Shown here piece after piece: positions 10,068-21,739 of a stretch of DNA of 64,000 nucleotides. Numbering within the stretch: the stretch's first letter is position 1; each line of letters opens with the position of its first letter. Position numbers and translations under genes: made by a program. Source of the DNA: Humulus lupulus (taxonomy: Eukaryota; Streptophyta; Magnoliopsida; Rosales; Cannabaceae); NCBI RefSeq assembly GCF_963169125.1, contig NC_084799.1, forward strand, positions 105,415,143 through 105,479,142, given 5' to 3'. The notes beneath the pieces are model-generated. The model did no database searches. It saw nothing but the letters and a program-made list of their open reading frames with translations, and was not told where the DNA came from.

Positions 10068-12217
10068 TGTAACGCCCTGGATAGCCAAGACCGTTACACT
10101 GTGTGTTTATAAAGTGCCAGACTTGCTAATCAAGTCATTAAAGTAAAATCGTGTTACTGAAACAGTAGCGGAACTAGGGTTAAAAGTGTTTTGGTCTCAA
10201 AAGTTACGTTTTCATTACTAAACATTGTTTATTTACATGGGATCCCAAAAATGACAGTTTAAAAGCCATCTACAAAAGTTACCGAGTTTAAATACATTGA
10301 CTGGCCATATTAAGGCGAAAACGAGCAGTTAGGTAATTCCCTGTCCTGACACACTCCTCGACCATGGTGATCGAACAGCTGGCTATGTACATTTCACCTC
10401 GGAGCTCTCCACCTTAGGCCTGGTTCAGCTTGCTCTTGCCCTTACCTGCACCACGAAGCACCCGTGAGCCAAGGCCCAGCAAGAAAACACAGCAACAACA
10501 GAGCATGAACAACTAGCAAACAAGTCAATTACACATATAGCATCTCATAAACTCAAGTATATCATCAGACAAGTATTTCATATACTAAGCATCTCAGCTC
10601 ATAACACATAATGCACAGACGATAACCAGGGCTAGCGCTCACAGGCTGCTCCCTCTGTTATCCTATTGTTTCTGGCTCCCAGTGGCCAATTTGCACCCCG
10701 TGCGCTAAAATCATGTACGGTACTCTTAGACCGCTTCTACGTGTCCCTTGGCATAATACCAACATTGACACAATACAACTCTCGGGAGCACTTAGTCCCA
10801 TTACAATCATACATTCAGATGCAGTTTTCTTACCTTTCGATTCACTGGTTTTCGATGCCACGTAGCCGCAAGCACGGTCCTCTACCCCGAGCCTCTCCAA
10901 AGTCCTAATCACAACACAAATAAAACATTCTTTGTCACTAACCAATCCAAAACTACCTTCCCGGAACCTAACCCACACTCTCGGAACCCCCAAAACCTTA
11001 AAACAACACCCCGGAGACATCCCCCGAACCCCCGGAGCAAAGGCCTAAAATTGCCAAAAATGACATCCTGAAATTGGCCTTGTGCCGTGGTACAACTTTC
11101 TTGTGCCGCGGCACCCAGCAAGTCAGGGGCTCCGCGCCGCGGCACGCAAAAACTGTGCCGCGGCACGCCTTCGCAGGCCCAGAATTCTGGGTTTTCCTTC
11201 GCGTTTTTCCCGAGCCTAACTCACTCCAAATCACCCCAAACTCCATCATAAGTCCCAAAACCAACTCTAAATCCATCATAAACCTCACAACAACCTAGAA
11301 ACATCATGCCCAAGCCCATTCACATAATTATACCCAAGATTCACTCTTGAATTTCATACTTAGTAACTCAAACCAGAAAATTAAGAACAACTTGAACTCA
11401 AACACAAACCACACTCCAAACTCCCTAAACCTTAACAGAAATAAGCCTAATAATTACACAGAAACCTTACCTTGAGTGGTGAGTCCAACCTCTAGCTTTA
11501 AACCTCCTTCCCCTTTGATTACCCAATTCTGAGTTCATATAAAACCAGCCACCAATTTGTTTCAATTCACACTTATCAAACAAAAATCAGATTTTAAACT
11601 TAGATATACCATAATCAAAATCTTACCTCTGAGTATTTTTTATCTAAGCTTGCTTGACAACTTCAATCACTCCTTAACTCTCCCTCCAAAAGCTAGATTC
11701 AGCTTCTCCCTTCCATCTTAGTTTTGCTCTTCCTCTAGGTCTCAAATTTTAAGCATAAAGCCCCTTTCTCCAAGTGTTGTACGTATTGTATTTTCCTTCA
11801 GCTCTTACTCATCTATTCCCTGCCAAAAGACTAGTTTAACCCTCCATTTATATCCCTTACTAACTAGACCTCAAGGGCTTACTTATCCTTTTCCTAACTT
11901 TACAATTCTGCCACTTTCCCAATAAAGCCTGTTACGCTCTATGGTTACTAACAGTTACGCAGGTTACCAAATCACCAGTTACCATTATCTAGTTTTCTAG
12001 GACCGTCTCGGCGCGTGCATCACACTGGTATCACAACACCCACGTGGTACAATTCACACATCATAATTATCACATAATATAATTCACATAGTCATATAAC
12101 ATGCTTAAAATAATAATCATGCATCTTAATCATAATAATCACACATAATTCCCATCATGCCCTCTCGGCACACTAATCAAGGCCCTTAAGCCTTATTAGT
12201 GAATTTGGGTCGTTACA
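10068..12217 (-). mobile_element. Solo chromovirus LTR (2150 bp) with perfect duplication AGATG
   Basis: The element runs TGTAACGCCC...GGGTCGTTACA and is flanked by AGATG on both sides (10063-10067 and 12218-12222). It belongs to the family of the LTR at 4291-5993 and lies in the same (minus) orientation. Its middle (11080-11170) holds several copies of the palindrome GTGCCGCGGCAC. It lacks internal sequence, so it is a solo LTR. It interrupts the AT-rich sequence that follows the golgin-like exon. Several chance open frames (for example 10658-11020 minus) fall inside it and are not genes. Confidence 0.95.
11088..11166. repeat. Cluster of GTGCCGCGGCAC palindromes
   Basis: Four exact or near copies of a 12-bp perfect palindrome centred on CCGCGG occur within 80 bp (one variant reads GTGCCGTGGTAC, another is shortened at its left end). 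On single-stranded RNA or DNA they could fold as hairpins or pair with each other. Related CCGCGG palindromes occur in two other LTR groups in this window. Confidence 0.8.
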
Positions 12218-12222
12218 AGATG

Positions 12223-14306
12223 ACTTCATGGAAATCTAACACAGATTTTTAATTATTGTTGCATTACTTTTCTAATCAAGCCAAACACAAGTTTAACTAA
12301 CAGAGCCATCAACATTCACACACTCTATGTTGCAAGTTTAATTATTTGATTATGTTTTTAGTACTTTTAGTGGATTAGTGTAGTTTTCATGTTATTTTCA
12401 GTCATCACTTTGACTTGTTCATTGGAGGTTCATTCTTCAGGCGTTTAGTGTTTGGTGACTGTCGATTCCCACTTCCTATGAATTATTGGAGGATACATAT
12501 GTTTATTTAGTATTGTATATGAATAATTGTTGATTCAGTTTTTCGTCAACTTGAACAGAGCAATAAATGAAGAGTTATTTTGTGTGTAAGATGTCAAAGC
12601 AGAACTTAAGGATGAATGTTGAGCCAAATAAAATAGAAATAAATGCAGCAATAAATGAATAAGACAAAGATTTATAGTGGTTTGGCCCAGAAAAGATGAC
12701 CTACGTCCACATTAGTCAGTATTATTAATGAACTTTGAACCCTCAAGAATAAGCTGAGTTTGTTCTTGTTCTTGGGGTAGTTAAAGTATTGGGGTGTAGG
12801 AGCTCTCTCCAAAAATGAACAGGTATTGACTTGTTTTTCGGCCCTTGTTACATTTTGATTTGCACTATTCATAGACACAGAGATGGGAAAGGCTGACGAT
12901 GGCACCTTGTTTCTTGTTCATGCTAAATTTTGGTACATTTGGATGGAGATAGGTATCTTGTTTCATCAACAATGGTAATCCAACTTGTCTTTTTCATTTA
13001 ATGGTTGAAGGCAAACTCCGGTGCAGAAGAAGACTAGGGCGGTGAGGGCCACCGGAAAGTAATGAGGACCTTTGGTGATTGGTGACCATGATCGTAGACT
13101 GACGACCATGAATAACAACCGACGATTGGAGACCAGCGATCGACGATGGCCTCACATACTAGCTATGGTTGATGATGACTTTAACTGATCCTTGTGAAGA
13201 GTGTTGGTCTGACTTGTGCGTCTAGATAGAATGATTGGCTAGTGATCATTTGGCTTCACGTGATGGGAGAAGTAGACCGACTCTGGCGTGTCCTTCCTCT
13301 TCTTGATTATTGTGCAAGTGGTGAGGTCCACTCCTCATGGCGGTTAGTTGTGACTGTTGTGCCCTGCCACTTTGTCTTGAAATGTCATCGATTTCTAGGC
13401 CGCCACGTGGAAGTTTCGAATTTTGGGCATAACATTTGCCCCCAAGTCAGGCTCCATGCTAGCGTGGGGTTGACTTTCATAGGCGAGTGGTGGTTCGCTT
13501 GCTGTAGTCTATCAATTTCGCATATTATGAGAAATCTACTTGATTCTTGTTGAATGCTTGTTTTCTTGAATGTTCTCGGATGATTTCTACAGTTCTAGCT
13601 TAATCCATGAAATTTTAGGATAGATCTTGGCAAAATCCTCCTCTTGGGTTGCTTATATGTGCCATGAGGTGTCTTGAGGAAATTTTAGGGACTTTCCGCT
13701 GACCAGGGTCACCGATCTAGTGGTGGGTTTGCTCGACGATTGAGGGTTGGTGTGATTGAGGGTGACTTGGGGCACTAGGCAGTGAGGAGCTCGGGGCCTC
13801 GGGCCACCATCTACGACTACAGGCGCAAGGCGAGTGAGGGTTGCTAATCTCCATTGGCGAGGGCTAGCGAGCGTCAAGGGTCAACATTAGCGAATGAGGG
13901 CGACTAGGGGGCACCATTGCAAGTGGGAGTCTGGGAGCGAGGGCATCTTAGGGAGTCATTGGTAAGCGATGGCGAGGACCTCCTGGGGCACCATTGGTGA
14001 GCAAGGGCACTGGGGGGTGCTCGTGTTGGCAAGGGGCACGTGCTGGCAAGGGGCACACTTGGTTCGTAGGGGTTATGCTCTATCTCTTGGAACTTAATGG
14101 CTAAGCTTGTTGATTCCTCGCTCGGCGATGGGCATGGGAGAAATTTTCACTTTGTCGAAAGAAGTGGTTCCACCATATAGAGGTGTCGTTCCTCATCAAA
14201 TTACTGAGGCCCCGGGCCTCCTCTCCAACTTTTGGGGATGATGGGTGAGGTACTTTGCATATTTTTGTGAATTTGCTCTAGCTTATTTTTTCGTTTTTTT
14301 CTTGGG
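12223..14306. other. Unassigned intergenic stretch, G-rich repeats at 13650-14070
   Basis: No coding gene is supported. From 12618 a TGTTGAGCC... sequence with a 'TTTATAGTGG' stretch and a 'GACCTACGTCC' stretch looks like the edge of a dispersed repeat, possibly an LTR. Around 13000-13170 purine/pyrimidine-biased 'GACGACC' motifs repeat loosely. From 13650 to 14070 degenerate G-rich phrases (GGGGCACCATTGGTGAGC-type, GGCGAGGG) recur without a clean period. The frames at 13242-13553 and 13653-13877 are composition artefacts. Confidence 0.5.
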
Positions 14307-14311
14307 AAGAG

Positions 14312-16147
14312 TGTTGGGGTTTTATGCTCTAATTAAAACCCAATTTCTTTGTAATCTCATTTATTATCAATAAAAGAAAAGAAACCATTTTTTGACTTGG
14401 TCAATCACTTTCCTCACATGTTTTATTTTCATGATTATTTGTTTAATATAAAATTTTATTAAATCCTGAGCATATAGCCGATCGTATTTATAGTGATGTA
14501 ATAACAGTGGAATATAAATATGATTATATGTTTAAATATAAGTTAGTCCTAAGATTAGTCAGTGCACATGATTTACACTAACTTGCCAATCTACGATATG
14601 ATCTACTTACACATCGTAGTGTTATGTTCTTTCCAGAACATTAGCAAAGTAGATAAGATTGGATGTATTTGTTACATCAGACTGGACCGATATTGACAGT
14701 AGATAGGATAAGTAAACACACCGTTATTATCTATTATAGTCATATCATATAGTTGACCATAGGTTAATTCAATCTCAATTATGAGTGGTTAGTATTCTAG
14801 CTGATTGTATTATGTGAGTTCTTTGACTTGTTTGTTACCAGCTTACCCTACGGACTAGCCCGTACTTACATCTTGGGAACTCGATAGTATAATTGAGTGA
14901 GAGTGTTAATCATAGAAATGAACTTTGTATAGCTTCTAATGAAGAAGTGAAACGATGGTTTCCTTTTAGTTTGGTTCAAGGTGCTAAGTGATAGAGATCT
15001 CATTTCAGTAATTAATATTAGTTTATTGAAATATCATTTACAAGGAACTAAGTGTTTTAAGGATAAAATACAATGAGGGGTAAAATGGTATTTTAGTTCC
15101 ATCTCATTTTAGACCGTCTATAGAGGATTGAGTGACAATTGTGATTGTAACAATGGATAATTAATAACATATATATGCATTCTATGAATTCAAGAGTGTA
15201 ATTCCGAGTCTTTAGTAGAGTCATGAGGAATTAATAAGTTAATAAATTTATTTATTAGATTTATGATAACTTATTGGAGTTTGATTTCATAAACCCATGG
15301 TCCCCACTGTACCTTGGATAAACTCATCTAGATAGTCTCAAATAATTGATTTATTTATCAATTAGAATTATCAAAGTTGACCAGGTCAATTTTGGATAGT
15401 TTCACAGAGTTATACAATTTAAAGAAGGAAAGAGAAATTAGGGCAGATTTATAAATTAAGATAAATTGGTATCTAAATTAATAAATAAGTTTAAATCAAG
15501 GTTCAAATTATAAATAATTAATTTGATAAAATATTTGAATAATTATTTAATTAATTAAATCAACATAAAATAATGCATGCCTTGTTTTTAAGTCCAACGA
15601 GCTTATAATTAAATGAGAAATTTCACGGGCCTAAAGTCCATGATAATTTTGACCTAGGGCAGATTATTGGCTATTATTTTATTTATTTTTTAATTAAATA
15701 AGTGACCTAATTGAGTCTATAAAAGGAATGCTAAGAGAGTTGAAAACACAAGTTGAATCACAAGTTTCTGATAGGTTTTAGATTCTCTCTACTGCATAAG
15801 TCATTTTCTAAGCCTCATTGTTATTTTCTCTTCTTCTCTCTGTATTTATCTCATGTGTTGAGAATTTCCCATCCTAGTCTAGTTGATTCTAAGGATACTT
15901 TGGAAGACTGTGAAGAAAATTGAAGAACGGTTCAGTTTCTTGGTAATACTCCGCGACAGAAAGGATACAAGGGTTAGAGAAACTGAAGGAATGACTCCTT
16001 TATTCCAATGTGTATAATGTAAGTATTCCTATCATTATCTATGTATGAATTCAATTTTAGAAACATGTTTTAGGTTTTCTTATATTAATTTGTTTAATAT
16101 AAGATCTAAATGAAAATAAACAAGATCCTGTATAAGTTTTCCCAAGA
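14312..16147 (+). mobile_element. Second solo LTR of the 1458-3317 family (1836 bp)
   Basis: This aligns along its length with 1458-3317: TGTTGGGGTTTTATG start, TATA box TATAAAAG at 15718-15725, and the same 'GATCCTGTATAAG' end. The last bases read CCCAAGA where the sister copy has CCAACA, a point change in the terminus. The flanks are AAGAG (14307-14311) and GAGAG (16148-16152), a duplication with one mismatch. It is a solo LTR in the same orientation as its sister. Confidence 0.85.
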
Positions 16148-16844
16148 GAGAGTGGGCCTGTCATGTGGGTTATTTGTGAGTTTTTGGCGTTGACTCCTTG
16201 AATGTTGCTTATTTCAAGTACCCCTTTGAGATTGTAGTCCTTTGGCTAGTCGCAACCTCCTTGGGATCAGGCTTACCCGAGGCAAGGTGCAGTTTGTCCT
16301 GCTATAATTGAGTTGGAATCGTCTTCTTGTGGGGACTCTACCGTGGTCGCTAGGCAGACTCACGATCACTACCCTCATCAGCCGAGGGCGATTTCTCCTA
16401 TACTCCCACTATCCTGAGCATGACTCAGCTAGAGCAGATGATCTCCTATCATGTTATCCTAGATATTGTCGAGTAGAGGCTTCCCAGACCTGATGAGCAT
16501 CTAGATTGCCCCCTGCATGGTGGTAGGCATGGAGCCCTCGACACTATGATCCCAGGCTTATCCTTTCTTTGCATTACTATTTGATCAGAGTCGACAACTA
16601 TTTCTAGGTGGTGCCCTTCCAACTGATGCCCAGCACATATCGAATTGTCCTCGGGCCTCACGTATTGTTCTAGATCTTAGGCTGGGAGCGTCATTCTCCT
16701 TGAGAGATTCATTACTTATACCATCTCCAGTTAAGACCAGACAGGAGGACATATGGATTTTATCATCTTCACGTTCAAGCCGAGGTGTCAGACTTGGTGG
16801 TTAGCAGGAAGTCCAACGTCAGGGAATATCCCTATAGATATTTG

Positions 16845-17154
16845 TTTACAAAAAATATCAACTCCATCCACATGGTCTTCAGAAGAGTTGGAAATTCCTT
16901 TGTTCCCCTTCCTTATGAAGTGGGCGGTCTTTCGGTTCCTCTCCCGACACACTCGTCATCATGAGACTTCTGTAAAACTTTGGTGACTCCAATGGTCGGG
17001 ATTTATGGGACCTCCTCCATGGCTAGCCCTTCGAGGCCTACCCAGGTACAGGGGGACTCCTCGTGATCTTCACTGCACTTTCCCTTCCTAACTCAGTGGG
17101 ACAATTTCTTGGCCGCTACCCAGGTAGAGCTTGCGTCGTTGCCCATTTTTTTTT
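16845..17154 (+). repeat. 310-bp direct duplication, copy 1
   Basis: This matches 17823-18132 base by base with scattered substitutions and no obvious length change (offset 978). Both begin TTTAC-AAAAATATCAAC and end after GAGCTTGC-TC-TTGCC with a T run. It encodes part of the antisense gene after its PF04195-like domain (an INSIHMVFRRVGNSFV stretch). In copy 1 the sequence continues from the upstream domain. Confidence 0.9.
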
Positions 17155-17323
17155 ACTATTTTGGTTACATGTGAGTGCGTGTGTCATCAAAGGAGTGTTT
17201 GTTGCACAAGGATAGGAGAAGGAAGTGAGCTGGCCAAACCTATAGAGTGGGGGGAGGTTTGAATTTTAAAAAGTAGTTGAATGGTGGATGAGAAGTTTAA
17301 GGAAATGAGTTGGGGTTGAAGCC

Positions 17324-17331
17324 TATAAATA
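17324..17331 (+). promoter_or_regulatory. Candidate TATA box of the fossil antisense gene
   Basis: CCTATAAATAGAGCC lies between the two 310-bp copies, followed by a pyrimidine/A-rich, leader-like stretch with CTTTCAAGCC and CTCTCATC. The Tat element at 35084-49521 carries the same core (TATAAATA followed by GGCC) upstream of its antisense gene. Use as a promoter is inferred from motif and position only. Confidence 0.4.
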
Positions 17332-17822
17332 GAGCCATTACCTTTTCACTTTTTTACACAATCAAAGCTTTCAAGCCTCTCCATTTTCAAAATTCTATCG
17401 TCCTGAAAGCTCTCATCTTCTTGCCCCAAAAACACCTAATAGCCAAACCATTATATCCTTAAATAGTGCCCGAGAATTATTTTTCTTCTATTTTCTTAAT
17501 TAGCCTCAAACCCTTGAGCCAATATCAACCACACATAGCTGAAACACTAAGCCCTTGTTAACCACTTTATAGCCGAAATAGTCCTAGTATTGAAGCTCTT
17601 GGTGTTGTGTTGGAGAAAGGCATTATAGAAGGCTCAGGATTTCGTTCTTTTGGTTCTAGGTTAAAGGTATGACTTTTATACAGGTTTAGAGATTTTGGAA
17701 GTTTAGTTTTATTATAAGTCTCTAATCTTAAATATTTTATGTTATATGTAAGGTTTTCGGCGATTTTCTATAACAAAGCAATCTCTCTTTCTCTTCTCAT
17801 TTCCACACTCAATGCCAGGTAA

Positions 17823-18132
17823 TTTACGAAAAATATCAACTCCATCCACATGGTTTTTAGAAGAGTTGGAAATTCCTTTGTTCTCCTTCCTTATGAGGTA
17901 GGCGGTCCTTCGGCTCCTCTCCTGGCACACTCGTCGTCATGAGACTTCTATGAAACTTTGGCACCTCCAACGGTCGGGGTTTATGGAGCCTCCTCCATGG
18001 ATAGCCCTTCGAGGACTACCCAGGTATAGGGGGAGTCCTCGTGATCTTCACTGCACTGTCCCTTCCTAACTTAGTTGGACGATTTCTTAGCCGCTACCCA
18101 GGCAGAGCTTGCATCATTGCCTCTTTTTTTTC
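17823..18132 (+). repeat. 310-bp direct duplication, copy 2
   Basis: This is the second copy of 16845-17154. It is preceded by about 500 bp of leader-like sequence with a TATA box and followed by the acidic and coiled-coil parts of the fossil gene. The order suggests two partial copies of one gene joined head to tail. Confidence 0.9.
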
Positions 18133-19490
18133 CACCGAACTAGATGACCATGAGCTTAATATAGAGGATGAGGCATCAGTGGGGTCCCCCATGAGGAGTT
18201 GGGCCAATATGAGTTTTTTTTGGATCCTCATCCGAGTGGAGGGGTGCCTTATAGTGCGTATTCTTTCATGGATTTGTTGGTTACTTAGTGCCCATTTGCT
18301 GCCAAAGCTATTTATTTAAACTTATTTATGTTATGTAAAGATTTTGCTTCTACTTTTTTTTTTATTGACTGTTTGAATTCTGAATTGTAGGAGCTATGGA
18401 ACCATCAGAGTATTTTTCTCAGCCTTTGACCATTCAGAGGGTTCTAGAGGGTAGAAGAAACAACCTTCGCCCTAGGGCCGATCGCATGGAAAAGCTAAGA
18501 GAATTCAGATCTACCCCCCAACTGTCACATCTACCAGTCCCGCTGCATTAGTCCCTCTCCTAGGGGGCGCTCCATTACCTGCGGTGCTAGCACATGTGTT
18601 TGCCCCTGCTGCACCAACTTTCTTAGAGTTGCCACCTCCTGCCCCTCTTCAGGCAGGCATCATCATGGCAAGGGGGATGATAGAGTCTATAGCACTAGGC
18701 CTTTGCATTCCTCACAATTAGCCATTGGTGACCACAAGTACCTCTCTCGACTTGTCCTGCCAACAGATGGAGAACACTGTCATGGTAGCCACTTTGACTT
18801 ATCTCCTTTTCTTTTTGTTATGAGCATGTTCTCACAATTTTCTTTGCTTTTCAGGCAACATTAATTGTGGTGAACTTTCATAGCCAACTTGAGTGGGAGG
18901 CTGAGGATCTCCAGAAGACTTGCTCGAATCTCGAGAGTGTCGTTTCTATCCTTGAGAGCACTCGCACTGCACTTGTTGCCTCAGAGCAGGAGCTCGCGAG
19001 GGCTCATTCATCTTACAAGGATGCCACTAGAGCTACGAAGCATGCTCGGTAGGATGCAAAAGTTTGGAAGATTCAACATGACGCCATGGATGAGCATGGT
19101 AAGTTCCATCGTGAGGCAGCAAGATGAATAACAACATATTGTTTTCTCTCTATCTAGTCAGCTGTAGTCTTGACTTCGATTTCATGGGTGAGCCACTTGC
19201 CACGAACATCTTGACATATTGCAAGGCACGCTAGCTGAGGAGACAGGCGAGACCGAGGTTGATGATGGCATCATTAAGGGTTCAAGGAATCCCGTTATTG
19301 AGGTGGCTGATGAAGATGCTTCTGATGAGGATGTTTTAGAGTGAGGTGGTGTGGAGGGGTTCGTACTTGGCGAGGACTGCATCAGCGAGGTGGCCCCTGG
19401 TGAGGGTGCTGCTGGTGAGGGTGCCACTGTCGAGGGGGGTCTCAGTGAGATGACCTCTCCACCGATCCTGCATAGGCTTCTCATCACTAT

Positions 19491-20712
19491 TTTTCTTTAT
19501 TTTTGTTGTTCTTCACATTGAGCTTTGCTTCTGTCTGTGTGAACATTGGCCTTACCTAGGCCGCTATTGATGTATGTTGATGATGACTTATGCTTGAATT
19601 TTGCATTCATGCTTGATGTTGCTTTGCAAAAGTTTCTGAATTTCACTATTTTGCTGATGTTTGTTTGCATGCTTCATTATGTATGCTCCTTGGACGAACA
19701 TTACACACACTATGCTTTTTTTCGTACACACTTTTCATGAACTTTACATGTATGCTGCTTTGTTCCATGTGCATGATATCCTTATTGTTGTGATTGGTTG
19801 AATAAATGGTGAAATTGTTTAGGCACAAAGAGGTGTAAAAATAATTCTCTTTTACTAAAGTCAACATGTGAAAGTTAACTTTCGGTATAGGAATTTATAA
19901 ATCATCTTTTTGGGTCCGAAGTGTTTCTTTGGAGTATATAAAAGTATCCAAGAAGTTTGGGAGAATTTTTGAGTGTCAAAACAGAGGCATCGACGTTGCC
20001 TTTGGGAGGCGACGTGTCGCTCGGTCAAAAAATGATAGACCAAGTGACAAGTTGCCTGGTGCTAGGCGACACATCGCTTGATAGGAGATACATTGCCTGG
20101 TGCAAGGCAACACATCGTCTAGGTTGTTTGTATGTGTCCAAAACTCAGATTTAAATGCTCTAATCTCATTGGTTATGTTTAATGAGGGTCCTATACTATT
20201 TAAATGGTTGATATGAGTTAATTGGTTAATTGATCACTCGCCTTTCTCTCTCTCTCTCTAGCTTTCAAGATTACTAATTTTCTCCAAGATCTTCATCAAG
20301 AAAGCTTGGCTAGTACGAAGACCAAAGGCTTGTGTATCCTAATCTCATTCAATTCTAGTAACTTCAAGCAGTTCTATAGAGAAGGCTAGAAATAGAGATT
20401 TTTGGTCAACAAATCTACATTTGTGGCAAGCCTTGCAACTTTTGTGTTTCGCATAAAATCATAGCTTTGTAATTTTATGTTCTAAGGGTTGTTCTTCAAG
20501 AAAGGTCTACTATACACTTTGATCTCTTAGTGTTTATATAATTTGTGTTTAATATCATTAAAGTTAGATTGCTTGTATATTTGTTTTTCAGTTGTAACAC
20601 AAAACTAAGGTTGTTTATAGCCTAACCCCGACAATAAAAAATCTCTAAATCTAAACCATTGTTTTGTGTCAAAGTTTGTTTATCTCTAAAGGTTTTTGTG
20701 CTAGTGAAAGTC
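19491..20712 (+). other. Non-coding leader or LTR-like stretch before the copia gag
   Basis: No gene is visible. From 19985 to 20120 there are imperfect repeats with a GGCGAC(A/G)-ATCGCTTG core alternating with GTTGCCTGGTGC, partly inverted to each other. A TATA-like TATATAAAAG lies near 19936, (CT)n at about 20243-20262, and an AATAAAAAATC signal near 20635. These would fit a copia 5' LTR and leader, but no matching second LTR, clean terminus or primer site was found. Confidence 0.4.
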
Positions 20713-21650
20713 ATGGAAGATAGCTCATAAATCTCATTCCTCAAGTTCATGTATCAAGAACTAGTTAAACTAGATAGGTTTGATGACTCAAACTTTGTAA
20801 GGTAGTAAGACAAGATCAAGTTTCTCCTCAACACTTTGAATTGTGCACTACATTCTTGACAAAGATTTGAAGACTTTGGAGCCTCCAAAGTATGATGATT
20901 CTCAAGAAGTGATTAAAGAAAGGAAGAAAAGGGAAGAGGATCAACTCATTTGTTGAGGCCACATACTCAATACTTTGTCAGATAGTCTCTACGATCTCTA
21001 CACAAATACTACATCGGCAAATGAGATATGGGATGCTTTTGAAAAGACATAAAAAGCTAAAGAAGAAGGTACCAAGAAATTCCTTATCACTCAATACATG
21101 GAATCTTTGATGGTAAACCCTTACTCCCATAAGTACATAAGCTTCAAATTGTTGTGATATATGTTGTCTACTCTTATGATAAGATTGTCAGAACCTTTCA
21201 TTATGGGAGAGATTTTAGCTAAACTACCTCCATCCTGGAGAGACTATAGAAAGAAGATTCTCCATAGAAATGAAGAGATATCTTTGGAAGAAATCTTGAA
21301 ACACCTAAGGAATGAAGATGAGTCTCATTTTAGAGACAAGTGCATGGGAGAGTCAAATGTTGGGACATTCAAGGCTAATACAATAGAGAAACCCTCACAA
21401 TTAAAAGGAAAGACTCACAAGAAGCCCCAATCAAAGAAAGATACTCATCTATCTCCAAGAGAGAATGAAGGGAAATTTAAGGGTGTGAGGGGCCCTTGTT
21501 TTATTTGTGGAAAGAGTGGTCACATGGCTAAAGAATGCAAGTATCGAAAGCTCGATAACCATAGATCCAAGGTCCACTCAACCAAAGAGAGTTGGTTGCA
21601 ACCTTGAGTGAGGTGAAAGCCATCTAAGGGAAAGTACAGGGGTGGTGGTA
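20713..21650 (+). pseudogene. Ty1/copia gag with zinc knuckle (decayed)
   Basis: Starting at ATG 20713 the frame is soon broken by stops, but the plant copia gag is recognisable. An N-terminal FDDSNF segment leads into a helical capsid region with a 'LYDLYTNTTSANEIWDAFE' stretch near 20985-21045. The intact 148-residue stretch at 21161-21607 contains LAKLPPSWRDYRKK and a CCHC zinc knuckle, CFICGKSGHMAKEC, near 21500. Gag forms the particle and binds the element RNA. A Lys/Ser-rich linker precedes the knuckle, as is usual. Confidence 0.85.
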
Positions 21651-21739
21651 TGACACATGTACCACCATTCATGTTGCTTATGATAGAGAGGTATTCAAGA
21701 CCTTTCAAGAATCAAAATATGGGAATGAGACCCAAGGGG

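Larger units (their letters stand above)
16280..19490 (+). pseudogene. Fossil of a Tat-element antisense gene (PF04195-like domain and coiled coil)
   Basis: Broken plus-strand coding sequence. Near 16590-16830 it reads, with stops, a segment PFQLMPSTYR followed by ILGWERHSP and IHYLYHLQLRP. This parallels APF-INTNSYR, ELGWKGPSP and ILYLFCLKSNP in the antisense gene at 43101-45800. These segments resemble the plant 'putative gypsy type transposon' domain (PF04195). Further on come a TTGTAG acceptor with an exon at about 18394-18530, and a TTTTCAG acceptor at 18855 followed by a coiled-coil exon (LEWEAEDLQKTCSNLESVVS to 19049). An acidic Glu/Asp-rich tail (EVADEDASDEDVLE) follows near 19300. 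No LTRs or pol of the parent element are left. The function of the protein is unknown. Confidence 0.65.

Noticed and set aside
10658..11298. Overlapping open frames on both strands (up to 120 residues)
   Set aside because: They lie inside the solo LTR with intact ends and duplication. They reflect local GC-rich palindromes and have no protein motif.
13242..13877. Two frames of 103 and 74 residues considered as small genes
   Set aside because: No motif, no start context or splice signals, and the composition matches the surrounding degenerate G-rich repeats.
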